38,470 bases of DNA from Thermodesulfobacteriota bacterium (GCA_028278625.1 JANQDY010000277.1:1-38470); one strand, 5' to 3'. Shown: positions 6,906 through 15,500, counted from the first letter of the stretch. A program made the numbers and translations. Notes: generated from the sequence alone by a model not told the origin.

Positions 6906-8252
6906 GTGCATATATATGAAAACAAGAGGTTTTTATCATATGATTTAGGGAAAGGCTCGATCCTCTTTCATCCATTTACATCTGATTGGCTAGTCACAAA
7001 TACATCCGGACGTTTCATATCATCATTGCTTTTCGAGGGTGCTACTCCAAAAGTGGCTGCCGATAGGTGTTCCCACAAATATGGGATTCCCTTTGAGCAA
7101 GCTTTGACGGATGTATTCAGTGTTCAAAAGGTGCTAAAAGAACGGAAGTTTTTGCCCTCCCCTTCCTCGAAGGCGAATCAACGAGTTCCCGAGCTTAAAA
7201 AGCTCTTCCTTCAGATTACTCGGCGATGTAATCTTTCATGTCTTCACTGCTATGTTGGGAGCCGTGCAGATCTCTACGAAGCGAAAGAACTTCCCGCATC
7301 CTTGATTCTTGAATTGATTGATCAACTGCGGCAACAGGGCGGGCAGTCCATAACGTTGGGCGGAGGTGAACCGTTACTTCACTCAGGGTTTCGAGAGATT
7401 TTAGAATGTGGTCGTCAGCACGACTTGGAACTAGGGCTGTTAACCAATGGCACACTTGTGGATGAGGAACTGGCTAGCTTTTTGGCAAAAAGGGGGATCA
7501 GCGTTCAGATAAGTATTGATGGATCACGGCCATCTATTCATGACGCCATCCGCGGAAAAGGCAGCTTTGAAAAAGCGAAGCGGGCGTTGGTTATGCTGAG
7601 GGAAGCGGGCTTGGGCAACAAAATCAGCATCGCAACGACTGTTATGCATGTTAATTTGAATGATCTCGCCGGAATTATTCGCATGGGCCAACAGATGGGT
7701 ATTTCATCGGTAAGTTTTTTGCCGCTCCGTAAACAGGGCTCTGCCATCAATCGGTGGGAACGTATCGGCGAGGAATTAAGCCGTGAGGAAGTTCAGCGAT
7801 TTTTTGACTATGTTATCCATCGGGGAGTGGATACTTCTTTCCCCAGAACCGATGTAAGTTGTGGCCTGAGTGGTTTTGTGCTGAAATTGTCCGATACTCC
7901 AGATGATATATGGTGCATTATAGGGCATCAACTGGTGGTGGATGTGAAAGGTAATGCCTATCCTTGTAACGTGATGATGAAACCAGATTTTTCTTTAGGC
8001 AATGTCTATGAGCAGACTTTGGAGGCAATTCTCGACGGCCGCCCCATGAAAAAGATCTGCGGAGCTCTTGAGAAACGTAGATTTAGAATAGAGCAATGCG
8101 CCGCTTGCCCTCCGCGGAATCTGTGTCAGGGGGGATGCATGGCCATGGCTCTGGAACAAAGGGGGACCATCTGGGAGACGGATGATTTCTGTGAATATCG
8201 CCAGAAACTATATCGAGAGGCTTTCGATAGATTAATTTCCTTTCCAACATGA
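6906..8252 (+). CDS. Radical SAM/SPASM peptide-modifying enzyme with PqqD-like N-terminus
   Basis: A 448-residue protein starting at GTG 6906, with AGAAGG eight bases upstream; no in-frame ATG exists before the preceding stop. Residues about 1-85 (WLVTNTSGRFISSLLFEG, then KYGIPFEQALTDV) look like a PqqD-type recognition domain that binds leader peptides. The radical SAM core has the CNLSCLHC motif (C108, C112, C115) for the [4Fe-4S]-SAM cluster and a GGGEPLLH segment. The C-terminal SPASM region has AYPCNV and the cluster signature CAACPPRNLCQGGC (C-x2-C-x5-C-x3-C) for auxiliary clusters. Enzymes of this build install thioether or carbon-carbon crosslinks in ribosomal peptides. The substrate is most likely the precursor at 6598. 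The gene ends four bases into the next one (ATGA overlap). Confidence 0.88.
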   Translation: MHIYENKRFLSYDLGKGSILFHPFTSDWLVTNTSGRFISSLLFEGATPKVAADRCSHKYGIPFEQALTDVFSVQKVLKERKFLPSPSSKANQRVPELKKLFLQITRRCNLSCLHCYVGSRADLYEAKELPASLILELIDQLRQQGGQSITLGGGEPLLHSGFREILECGRQHDLELGLLTNGTLVDEELASFLAKRGISVQISIDGSRPSIHDAIRGKGSFEKAKRALVMLREAGLGNKISIATTVMHVNLNDLAGIIRMGQQMGISSVSFLPLRKQGSAINRWERIGEELSREEVQRFFDYVIHRGVDTSFPRTDVSCGLSGFVLKLSDTPDDIWCIIGHQLVVDVKGNAYPCNVMMKPDFSLGNVYEQTLEAILDGRPMKKICGALEKRRFRIEQCAACPPRNLCQGGCMAMALEQRGTIWETDDFCEYRQKLYREAFDRLISFPT

Positions 8253-9382
8253 ATGAAACTGAGATAATGTTCGAATCCCATTACCAGTTTTTGGGACATT
8301 TCGTAACAGTTACATCCGATTCCAAAGAGCTGCTGACAAAATTAGATAATCTCTATGGTTGGTTTCGTGTTCCCTCAGCGGATCACGGAAAAAAACTCAT
8401 TCTTTCTTTAATTTTAGGAAACGGACGTGTGCCTCGCTTTGAAGTGATTCGCCCCAAAGCTAGGCGTATGCAAAACGCTCTGTCCAAAGATCTTCAATTT
8501 CAATCCGGTTCGAACTACCGCGATCCTGTCTCATGGGGTCTACAGAAGATCATCGGTACAATTCTTCTGGAAACAAAAGAACACTTGGTGTTGCATGCTG
8601 GAGTTGTTGCGTATGACGGTTTTGCTCTCATTTTGGCAGGCCCACCAGGAACAGGAAAAACGACTTTGGTGCTGGAGCTTCTAAAGAAAAATTTCCGCTT
8701 TATGTCCGATGACTTGTGCCCTATTAACAGAAAAACACATCTGGTACACCCCTTTCCCAAAAGACCATGGGTGGTTCAATCGGGATCAGAAAAAGACCCG
8801 TCGCAACGGGCAAGAAAGAAGCTACTTGTTAGTGATCAGCTTAAGATGAAACTCGTTTCCCGCTTCGCACGACCTTTTGGTTGGATAATGTGTCTGGATG
8901 AACCGGATTGGTATTCTAGGGAGCACGAGATCAGGATTAGCTTACAAAAGGATCTGGAGAAACCTCTTTTGAGCCATCTTGCTTCGCTCTCTGGTGTTCA
9001 GGTTGAAATGGTAGGGCACAATAGTTGTGAAATGCGTGTGCGTTATCCAAAAAGGGTAGGGTTGACAAAAACAATCCGAAAATTGCTAAATCAGAACCAA
9101 ACCGCTATCACAGATGCTTTCAAATGGGAGCGAGTCTGTCCAGATTTTAGTTCAAAACCAGTTTTGAGATCGATTCGAACGCATGAGGCGACATTCCGGC
9201 TACTAAGGCATTTGAAAGGTTCGGATTTCTTTTTGCCTGATCTGGTCGGCGCGTCTCTATTCTGGGAATGTGCGGCCATCCTAGCTGATGTCCCTTGTTG
9301 GAGCTTAAAGGTGGGGGAACTGGAGGAGACCGTTAACCTGATTGTGGCAACGGTCAAATATCACACAGAAGTGGGCGTTTAG
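8249..9382 (+). CDS. HPr-kinase-like P-loop protein of the peptide locus
   Basis: This 377-residue protein is translated from the ATGA overlap with the radical SAM gene. Its centre has HLVLHAGVVAYDGFALILAG, then the Walker A loop GPPGTGKTT (about 131-139), then FRFMSDDLCPI, the layout of the HPr kinase/phosphorylase C-terminal domain. HPr-kinase homologues recur in RiPP loci. In some lasso-peptide clusters they phosphorylate the precursor, which is established for that family. Here the precursor core offers Thr45 and Ser46, but a leader residue or a regulatory role is equally possible. The long N-terminal (1-90) and C-terminal (270-377) parts I cannot assign. It is the AT-richest coding region of the window (about 40-45% GC in two lines counted). 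Confidence 0.75.
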   Translation: MNETEIMFESHYQFLGHFVTVTSDSKELLTKLDNLYGWFRVPSADHGKKLILSLILGNGRVPRFEVIRPKARRMQNALSKDLQFQSGSNYRDPVSWGLQKIIGTILLETKEHLVLHAGVVAYDGFALILAGPPGTGKTTLVLELLKKNFRFMSDDLCPINRKTHLVHPFPKRPWVVQSGSEKDPSQRARKKLLVSDQLKMKLVSRFARPFGWIMCLDEPDWYSREHEIRISLQKDLEKPLLSHLASLSGVQVEMVGHNSCEMRVRYPKRVGLTKTIRKLLNQNQTAITDAFKWERVCPDFSSKPVLRSIRTHEATFRLLRHLKGSDFFLPDLVGASLFWECAAILADVPCWSLKVGELEETVNLIVATVKYHTEVGV

Positions 9383-9406
9383 TATTTTTTGGCCGTGCGG
9401 TATTAT

Positions 9407-12400
9407 ATGGGCAAAAAAAGGAAATATTTCATTCTTGCACTGTTGATATGGTTTAGTGTTTTCTCATTCGGAAAGGTAGTTCACGGAACCGCTGAGAGCT
9501 CATCCTATCTAAAGGTGAACACCTCTGGATCACAAGGAATGACACTCCAGGTCACTACACCATCTTTGAATATCGAGAAAATCTTAGTATCCAGCGATAT
9601 CTTTCACAGACTGACTGCCGACGATTGCGGGAAAACCAGTAGGATTGGATATCCGGAATTGCCTATTGCCACTTTTATGGTTCAGGTGCCCAATGCCGGG
9701 TCGTTGAATGCTGAGATATTGAACGACTCCAGTGAGGATATTAAAGGGCTGAATGTGTATCCGGTGCCGGAAAAGGCTCTGTCGGATGAAGGAATGCCAA
9801 CGGAGCGTTTTGTCATGGACAAAAAGGCATACTCAAGGAATGGATTCTATCCTGAAAAGCTGGTATCAGTCACTCGCTTGGGGAATTTGAGAGGGATTTC
9901 GGTTGCACGGGTGGAAATGCATCCTTTTCAGTGGAACGCGGTAACCGGAGTGTTGAGATATTTTCGGAACATCCAGTTGAGAATCACTTTTGAAAGGAAA
10001 CTCGACAAACGGTCATCAATCTCTTCGCCGGAATTTGATAGGATCAAACGTAAATCAATTTTGAATTTCTCGGCAGGCGAGATTTCTACGAAAGCGACCA
10101 CCAGAGAAAGCTTCGGCACAGAATTTGAGAGTGATGCAGTCAGCGATACCAGAGCTCAGCAGCGCATGCGAATTGAAGTGCGCGAGAATGGTATTTACCG
10201 TATAAGCTATTCAGAGCTTGCCACAAAAGGTTTACCTGCAAGTCTGCATCCAAGCACCCTCCAACTGCACAGCGATGGGGCCGAGGTGGCAATTCGTTTG
10301 GTGACGGCTTCGCCCAATGTTTTTGCTGCAGGGGATTATATAGAATTCTACGGTGAGGCGCTAAACACAAGATTTACCGACATCAACGTGTATTGGCTGG
10401 CATGGGGAGAGCAGCAAGGCAGACGCATGCAGTCCGTTGATGGTACTGATACGGGAACGGGAACCCTCTTGACCGCCTTTTACGAGCGCTTGCACGAGGA
10501 GCAAAACAAAACGTGGTGGTCCGGCACACCCGGCGCCCCGGATGTGGACTACTGGTTGTGGGAAAAAATGACGGCTCCCGCGAGAGTGGATTGTAGTTTT
10601 CAGGTCCCTGATCCGGTGCCATGGGAAGCCAATGCAACCCTTCGCGTCGGTTTTCAGGGCAGAAGTACCTCGGGATCTCATCGCACCGTGGTCAAGCTGA
10701 ACGGATCGGAAATCGCAAATGATCCCTGGCAAGGTGCGACGGTTTTTGTCCAGGAGGTTGCCGGATCACAAGTGGCCCTGTTGAACGGCTTAAACACCTT
10801 TTCAGTTGAATTGCCAGGTGATTCGGCGCCAGTGGATGTTGTCTATCTCAACTGGATGGAATTGGACTATTGGCGACTGCTGAAAGCGGCTAACAATAAG
10901 CTCGAGTTTTCTGTTAGCGGCGATGGACCCAGAAGGGTCGAAGTAACAGGATTTGATGTTTCCAACCTGTTGCTTTTTGACATAACAGATCCTTTCTCCG
11001 TGAAGGAGGTGACAGGATTTTCTGAATTGCCGGATGGGGAAACACAAAAAGTCGTGTTTTGCGATGCTTCAAGTAATGAAAAGAAATACTGGATTGGCGC
11101 CCATAACGCGGTTTTAAGTCCTGCGTTACTGGAAATGTGGGATTACTCGGATCTCAAATCAACGGTAAACGGCGCGGACTGGATTGTCATAACCAAAAAA
11201 GCGTTTCTTTCGTCTGTAGCGCCGCTGGTCAGCTTGAGGGAGTCGCAAGGATATCGGGCAAAAGCGGTGGCCGTTGAGGATATTTACAGTGAATTCAATG
11301 ACGGAGTGTTTGATCCCGCCGCCATCAAGACCTTTCTTCAGTATGCCTACGACAACTGGGTACGCCCGGCCCCTACCTATGTTCTGCTGGCTGGAGATGC
11401 CAATGTGGACTACAGGGATTATCTCTTGACCGGCAAACAGAACGTGGTGCCGCCCCATCTCATCTTTGTGTCTTACCTAGTTCCCACGGACAACTGGTAT
11501 GTGTGCATGGATGGAGGAAATGATCTTATGCCGGATATGTTTATTGGCCGCATCCCCGGTTCCAGTGCCACTATGGTGAGCCAGGAGATTTCGAAGATTA
11601 TGAGATTTTCCCCTGCCTCGAGCAGTTCCACCAGTGCGGTCTTGCTGGTGTCCGACAACGGGGAGTCCTCTTTTGAGGATCTCAACGAAGCGCTCATACC
11701 ATATCTGCCGGCGGGTTTCGATGTTTCCCGGGTTTATCTGAGCCAATATGGAAATGTAGCCGCCGCAACCGAAGATATCATTGATTATGTGGACCAGGGA
11801 GTTTTGATCACCAATTATGTGGGCCATGGGAACACTAACCTCTGGGCAGGGGAATCTCTTTTTACTAATCGTCGTGAAGAAAATGGGGGCTATTCAAATG
11901 ATGTTGATCTTCTATCAAATGCAAACGCGCTTCCATTTATCTCCGCCATGACCTGCTTGAACGGCTATTTCTGTCTGTGCAACGGTTACTGTCTCTCCGA
12001 AGCGTTTCTTGCCGGCGAAAACAGGGGCGCCATCGGGATGGTGGCACCCAGCGGCCTGGGCTATGTCTGGGAGCATGAAATCCTGGCCAAAGAGCTCTTT
12101 TCAACCATTTTTGAGGCGGAAAACGGGGTCATGGGCTCCGCCGTGACCGAGGCGAAAATCGCCGCCTACGGCAAAGGGATCACTGCGGATGCCCTTCAAA
12201 CTTTCACCCTGTTCGGGGATCCGGCCACGGTTCTGAGAGACGCTCCTTTCTCGGGGACTTCCTATGTGTGTCCCGATGGCGTATGCGGCAGTAAAACCCC
12301 CTGCTACATCTCCCTTCAGGCAGCGATCACCGGCCCACCGGTTCCGGATGTGGTTCTGGTTTCGGAAGGTGTTTACACGGAAAGGGTTGTCTTTGATGCT

Positions 12401-12532
12401 GAAAAAAAGATTACCGTTGAAGGTGGTTGGAATTCGACCTTTACCGAGAAAGGCGGGCCAACCACTCGTATCAGGAATCCCGTCGTCAAAAGCGGCTCCG
12501 GAAAGTTCCTGAACCTTAAAATCATCCCTTGA
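9407..12532 (+). CDS. Exported C25 (gingipain-like) cysteine protease
   Basis: I start at ATG 9407, followed directly by a signal peptide (MGKKRKYFILALLIWFSVF); GTG 9395 and TTG 9389 are in-frame alternatives, and no start has a good ribosome site. The protein is about 1041 residues. The prodomain carries IGYPELPIATFMVQVP, typical of peptidase C25 propeptides. The catalytic region runs from ADWIVITKKAF to a central YVLLAGDANVDY, with His807 in NYVGHGNTN and Cys850 in AMTCLNGYF as the expected dyad. The C-terminal 80 residues (SYVCPDGVCGSK, then YISLQAAI and VEGGWNSTF) look like a beta-helix or adhesin module. It lies between the peptide-modifying genes and the signal-peptidase gene, so it may process the peptide or its receptor outside the inner membrane; its substrate cannot be read from sequence. 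Base composition is uneven along the gene (AT-rich near 9.5 and 11.0 kb, GC-rich near 10.5 and 12.0 kb). Confidence 0.85.
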   Translation: MGKKRKYFILALLIWFSVFSFGKVVHGTAESSSYLKVNTSGSQGMTLQVTTPSLNIEKILVSSDIFHRLTADDCGKTSRIGYPELPIATFMVQVPNAGSLNAEILNDSSEDIKGLNVYPVPEKALSDEGMPTERFVMDKKAYSRNGFYPEKLVSVTRLGNLRGISVARVEMHPFQWNAVTGVLRYFRNIQLRITFERKLDKRSSISSPEFDRIKRKSILNFSAGEISTKATTRESFGTEFESDAVSDTRAQQRMRIEVRENGIYRISYSELATKGLPASLHPSTLQLHSDGAEVAIRLVTASPNVFAAGDYIEFYGEALNTRFTDINVYWLAWGEQQGRRMQSVDGTDTGTGTLLTAFYERLHEEQNKTWWSGTPGAPDVDYWLWEKMTAPARVDCSFQVPDPVPWEANATLRVGFQGRSTSGSHRTVVKLNGSEIANDPWQGATVFVQEVAGSQVALLNGLNTFSVELPGDSAPVDVVYLNWMELDYWRLLKAANNKLEFSVSGDGPRRVEVTGFDVSNLLLFDITDPFSVKEVTGFSELPDGETQKVVFCDASSNEKKYWIGAHNAVLSPALLEMWDYSDLKSTVNGADWIVITKKAFLSSVAPLVSLRESQGYRAKAVAVEDIYSEFNDGVFDPAAIKTFLQYAYDNWVRPAPTYVLLAGDANVDYRDYLLTGKQNVVPPHLIFVSYLVPTDNWYVCMDGGNDLMPDMFIGRIPGSSATMVSQEISKIMRFSPASSSSTSAVLLVSDNGESSFEDLNEALIPYLPAGFDVSRVYLSQYGNVAAATEDIIDYVDQGVLITNYVGHGNTNLWAGESLFTNRREENGGYSNDVDLLSNANALPFISAMTCLNGYFCLCNGYCLSEAFLAGENRGAIGMVAPSGLGYVWEHEILAKELFSTIFEAENGVMGSAVTEAKIAAYGKGITADALQTFTLFGDPATVLRDAPFSGTSYVCPDGVCGSKTPCYISLQAAITGPPVPDVVLVSEGVYTERVVFDAEKKITVEGGWNSTFTEKGGPTTRIRNPVVKSGSGKFLNLKIIP

Positions 12533-12539
12533 TGCGAAA

Positions 12540-13172
12540 ATGAATACGGCAATGAAAACGGATGATTTTTCCCGCGCCTTCCTGGATCTGAAAAGAGATG
12601 CGGGAAAATCGGTCACATTGACCGTGGCCACCGGCAGTATGATGCCCTTGATCCGTCCGGGGGACCGGGTGCTGGTAAGGCTGGGGAATGGAAACAATGT
12701 AAAACCGGGTGATATGGTTGCCTATTTAGAGAGAGACAAAGTCTTCGTGCACCGCCTGATGAAGATTGAAAAGGGAAAAGGGGCCCGTGTATTCCGGCAG
12801 AAAGGGGACGCCCTTTCAGGGTGGGGCGTTTTTGATGATGCCGCGTTTTTGGGGCGAGTTGATGTCGTGTACCGGGGAGAAGCGGTTCTTCAAATGAACC
12901 GCATGCCGTGGCGGTTTTTCAATGGGGCATTGGGCGGTGCCGGGCGTCTGAAATCGATGGTCGTGACGTCCGCCAGGCGGATCAAATACCGAATAGCGGG
13001 AGACTGGTCTCCCCCTCTTTTGAAATGGGTGGTAATGGTGGATGCGGCGGGCGGACGGCTGCTCAAAAGGTTTCTGATCGGGATGATGTTAATCCTCAGC
13101 CAGGGCACGGCGCGCCACCGGAATCTAAAAACCGAGGCAACAAATAGCAAATTCAATCTAGAGAAACCGTGA
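12540..13172 (+). CDS. S26-family signal-peptidase-like protease (Ser/His type)
   Basis: A 210-residue protein with the S26 active-site signature TGSMMPLIRPGD (Ser33) and FVHRLM (His71), then QKGDAL. Histidine where the bacterial enzyme normally has lysine is the hallmark of the SipW/Sec11-like S26B group. A moderately hydrophobic stretch near 190-205 (FLIGMMLILSQ) could be a C-terminal membrane anchor; there is none at the N-terminus, unlike housekeeping LepB. Similar small S24/S26 peptidases occur in RiPP loci with PqqD and HPr-kinase-like genes. A natural hypothesis is cleavage of the precursor after its A-M-A site, releasing CTSPDCVGG. It starts eight bases after the protease gene and overlaps the next gene by ATGA. 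Confidence 0.78.
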   Translation: MNTAMKTDDFSRAFLDLKRDAGKSVTLTVATGSMMPLIRPGDRVLVRLGNGNNVKPGDMVAYLERDKVFVHRLMKIEKGKGARVFRQKGDALSGWGVFDDAAFLGRVDVVYRGEAVLQMNRMPWRFFNGALGGAGRLKSMVVTSARRIKYRIAGDWSPPLLKWVVMVDAAGGRLLKRFLIGMMLILSQGTARHRNLKTEATNSKFNLEKP

Positions 13173-13429
13173 TGAAACATATTATGCAAAAAGAGATGGA
13201 ATCGGAACTCATGCTCTACGATACGGAGGCGGATGCCATCCACGTGCTCAACAAAACGGCCCGCCGCATCTATGAGCTGTCCATGAACGCCGCTTCAATG
13301 GATGAGATCGAAACCTGCCTTCGCCGGGAATTTGAAGGGGAACCAATGGGTGACATCAAACAGGATATCCGTTTGTGCCTTAAAGAGCTGAAACAAAAGG
13401 GGCTCCTGGAGGCGGAGATCCATGATTAG
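13172..13429 (+). CDS. Free-standing PqqD-like peptide chaperone
   Basis: An 85-residue protein starting at ATG 13172 in the stop codon of the peptidase gene (a GTG at 13169 is also in frame). The layout is that of PqqD-family RiPP recognition elements: ESELMLYDTEADAIHVLNKT (three strands ending in the conserved LN-T), ARRIYEL (helix), then DEIETCLRREF and a terminal helix bundle ending LKQKGLLE. Such proteins bind leader peptides and present them to modifying enzymes. The locus thus has two recognition domains, this one and the one fused to the radical SAM enzyme, suggesting two client steps. It is the last plus-strand gene of the locus. Confidence 0.82.
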   Translation: MKHIMQKEMESELMLYDTEADAIHVLNKTARRIYELSMNAASMDEIETCLRREFEGEPMGDIKQDIRLCLKELKQKGLLEAEIHD

Positions 13430-13497
13430 GGACCCGTTTTTGGGATCAAAAGCCCAACCGCTGAAAGGGCAAAATGCTGTTGCATTCCGTCCCGTTT

Positions 13498-14340
13498 TCA
13501 GTAGTGCCCAAGGGTTCCCTCTATTCTTGCGCGAATGAGCGCATATCGAAAGCATAACAGGCTCAAAGGGAGGCCGATCACCCCCCACAGTCCCAGAACC
13601 AATAGGTTTTCACCGATGGCCGAAAGCCCTTTTTCCGTTAACAGGATGATTCTCAAAGCTTCCAGGGTGTGCGTCATCGGTATAAACCAGGCCGTTTTCT
13701 GCAGCCAGCCGGGGAGAATACTGACGGGATAATAGACCCCTCCCAGCAGCCAGGATATGACGTTGAAACCCCAGTTGATGGGATCTCCTCGTTTAAACAG
13801 CATGACAAAAGCCGCCGAAAAGATCCCCAGGCTTGAAAAAGCGCCGATGGTGAGAACAATGATCCCAAGGACCGCCGGAAGCCCCATCCAGTTGAAATGC
13901 GCATCAAAGAGCAATGCCCCGACAATGAGATAGATGAAGATGCGCAGGGCGTTTAACAGGAATCCGTATGCCGTCGAACCGGCCAGGAATGAAGGGAGAC
14001 TAACCGGAGTTGCGAGAATCGCCTCCAAGGTCCCTGAAAGCTGCGATTCCCGAAGGCTTGCGGAGAAACTGCCGAGAGAGACAGTGAGATAGTTCTGGAC
14101 GGCAATGCCGATCAGGACGAAAGGAAAATAGCCCCCTCCGTAGGCTGAAAGCGGTCCCGAAATGGTGTTCCCCACCAGACGGGAAAGGAAGAAGAACATG
14201 ATGACGGCCGGGAAAATGCCCAATAATTGCAAAAAGAAAGAGAGCCTGTAGCTAACTTCATTCAGAAGATCCCGATGGAGAAACGCCAACGGAACCGCTA
14301 TTCCATGTCTGAGGGTTGCTGTTTGGTCGCGGGATTTCAT
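13498..14340 (-). CDS. ABC-2-type exporter permease
   Basis: This 280-residue membrane protein has about six hydrophobic segments, for example FFLQLLGIFPAVIMFFFLSRL near 35-55, and the ABC-2 permease core LRESQLSGTLEAILATPVSLP near 115-135 that couples to the ATPase. It begins three bases after the ATPase gene ends, so the two form one exporter. Convergent with the peptide locus (68-base gap) and without another obvious cargo, it is the best candidate to export the mature peptide or provide self-protection. ABC-2 permeases also export polysaccharides and drugs, so the cargo is inferred only from proximity. Confidence 0.85.
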   Translation of the reverse strand: MKSRDQTATLRHGIAVPLAFLHRDLLNEVSYRLSFFLQLLGIFPAVIMFFFLSRLVGNTISGPLSAYGGGYFPFVLIGIAVQNYLTVSLGSFSASLRESQLSGTLEAILATPVSLPSFLAGSTAYGFLLNALRIFIYLIVGALLFDAHFNWMGLPAVLGIIVLTIGAFSSLGIFSAAFVMLFKRGDPINWGFNVISWLLGGVYYPVSILPGWLQKTAWFIPMTHTLEALRIILLTEKGLSAIGENLLVLGLWGVIGLPLSLLCFRYALIRARIEGTLGHY

Positions 14341-14343
14341 GGG

Positions 14344-15096
14344 TCAACCGTTGTGGGTAAAGTGTTCGAAGAGGGCTTTCAGATCCGAAGAATGTGCGAG
14401 TCCGGATTTTTCTTTCAATTGGGCGAGGGATCCCAGGACCCGTAGGGCGCCACGATGAAGAATGGCGATTTCGTCGGCCAGTTCTTCCACTTCCATCAGG
14501 TCATGGGAACTGATCAAAATAGTGGTTCCCTCTTTTTTGGCTTTGTTCAAAAGGACTTGCCTGGTTTTTCCCGCCACGTCGGGGCTGAGACTGCGGGTCG
14601 GTTCGTCCATCAAAAGGACGGGCGGATTATGCAAAATCCCCCTGGCGATTCCCAGGGCCTGCTTCATGCCGGATGAGTACTCCCTGAACCGACCGTGCCT
14701 CTTATCTTCAAGGCCTACCGCTTCAAGGGCGTAATTAATGCGCTTTTTGCGTTCCTCACCTTTCAGGCCATGAAGGGCGGCAAAAAACCTGAGATTCTGA
14801 AAGCCGGTGAGGCGCCAAAAGAAGCTGCGCTCCTCCGATGGGACAAAACCGATTCTCTTTTTGACTTCCAAAGGGCTTTTTATCACATCCCGCCCACATA
14901 CAAAGGCGTTTCCCCCCGTGGGAACGACAAGGGTGGCCAGGGTTTTTAAAAGAGTGGTTTTTCCGGCGCCGTTGGGGCCCACAAGGGCAACGATCTTGCC
15001 CGGGTCAACTTTGAGATTGAAATTCCTGAGTGCGGTCCGGGAACCAAAGGTCTTGGTGATGTTTGAACATTCGATTGCAGGGTGGATGGCTTCCAT
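14344..15096 (-). CDS. ABC-2-type exporter ATPase
   Basis: About 250 residues. Motifs in order: Walker A GPNGAGKTT near 40, Q-loop region VPSEERSFFWRLT, signature YSSGMKQALGIARG, Walker B VLLMDEPTRSLSP and the H-loop ISSHDLMEVEEL. The CcmA/NodI-type ATPase powers the permease at 13498. I prefer ATG 15096, but GTG 15120 in the same frame would overlap the end of the PIN toxin gene; neither has a convincing ribosome site. The gene follows vapB- and vapC-like genes on the same strand with almost no gap, so all four genes are probably one transcript. The signature reads SSGMKQ rather than LSGGQ, normal for this subgroup. Confidence 0.9.
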   Translation of the reverse strand: MEAIHPAIECSNITKTFGSRTALRNFNLKVDPGKIVALVGPNGAGKTTLLKTLATLVVPTGGNAFVCGRDVIKSPLEVKKRIGFVPSEERSFFWRLTGFQNLRFFAALHGLKGEERKKRINYALEAVGLEDKRHGRFREYSSGMKQALGIARGILHNPPVLLMDEPTRSLSPDVAGKTRQVLLNKAKKEGTTILISSHDLMEVEELADEIAILHRGALRVLGSLAQLKEKSGLAHSSDLKALFEHFTHNG

Positions 15097-15107
15097 GACG
15101 GATGCTG

Positions 15108-15500
15108 CTAATTCTCCCACAACCGCAACCCGGGCACTTGCTTGAAATGCTCGTCAAACGTAACCACCACTGAACCGGTTTCCAGGGCGTGGGCGGCTAT
15201 CCAGACGTCATTAATGGGGATGGGGGTGCCGGACTGCTTAAGGTTGTTCTTTATTTCACCGAAGATTTCCGCTGTTTCCCATGTGGCGTTCAGGATCTTC
15301 ACGGTCGTTTTTTCCAGAAACCGATTCAACAGCCTGATGTTTTCCCGCTTTTTCGATCCACCGGCAAATCCCCCATGAAGTTCACCCAGAACAAAGATGG
15401 ACATGAATACCACTTCCGCGGAAGCCACCACATCCAGAACGTCCTGATTTCCCGCAAGAAGACGGCTGTATGCGTTTGTATCGAGCAGGATCTGTTTCAT
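15108..15500 (-). CDS. PIN-domain toxin (VapC-like), second module
   Basis: This 130-residue PIN domain has its acidic metal ligands in place: Asp7 (LLDTNAYSRL), the Glu of FVLGELHGGF (about 41), the Asp of PINDVWIAAHAL (about 98) and the Asp of VVVTFDEHF (about 116). It is a predicted Mg-dependent RNase toxin, neutralised by the protein encoded just before it; the two genes overlap by four bases. It is only distantly similar to the PIN toxin at 4675, so this is a separate module rather than a duplicate. Its stop lies 12 bases before the exporter ATPase start, which ties the exporter to this operon. Confidence 0.9.
   Translation of the reverse strand: MKQILLDTNAYSRLLAGNQDVLDVVASAEVVFMSIFVLGELHGGFAGGSKKRENIRLLNRFLEKTTVKILNATWETAEIFGEIKNNLKQSGTPIPINDVWIAAHALETGSVVVTFDEHFKQVPGLRLWEN

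Noticed and set aside
6806..6919. 37-codon open frame between the precursor and the radical SAM gene.
   Set aside because: No ribosome site, no leader-like motif, and it overlaps the radical SAM start; considered as a second precursor but unsupported.
13440..13497. Short stems between the convergent PqqD-like and permease genes.
   Set aside because: Only 4-5 base stems (GCCC/GGGC, AATGC/GCATT) with no T-run; not a convincing bidirectional terminator.
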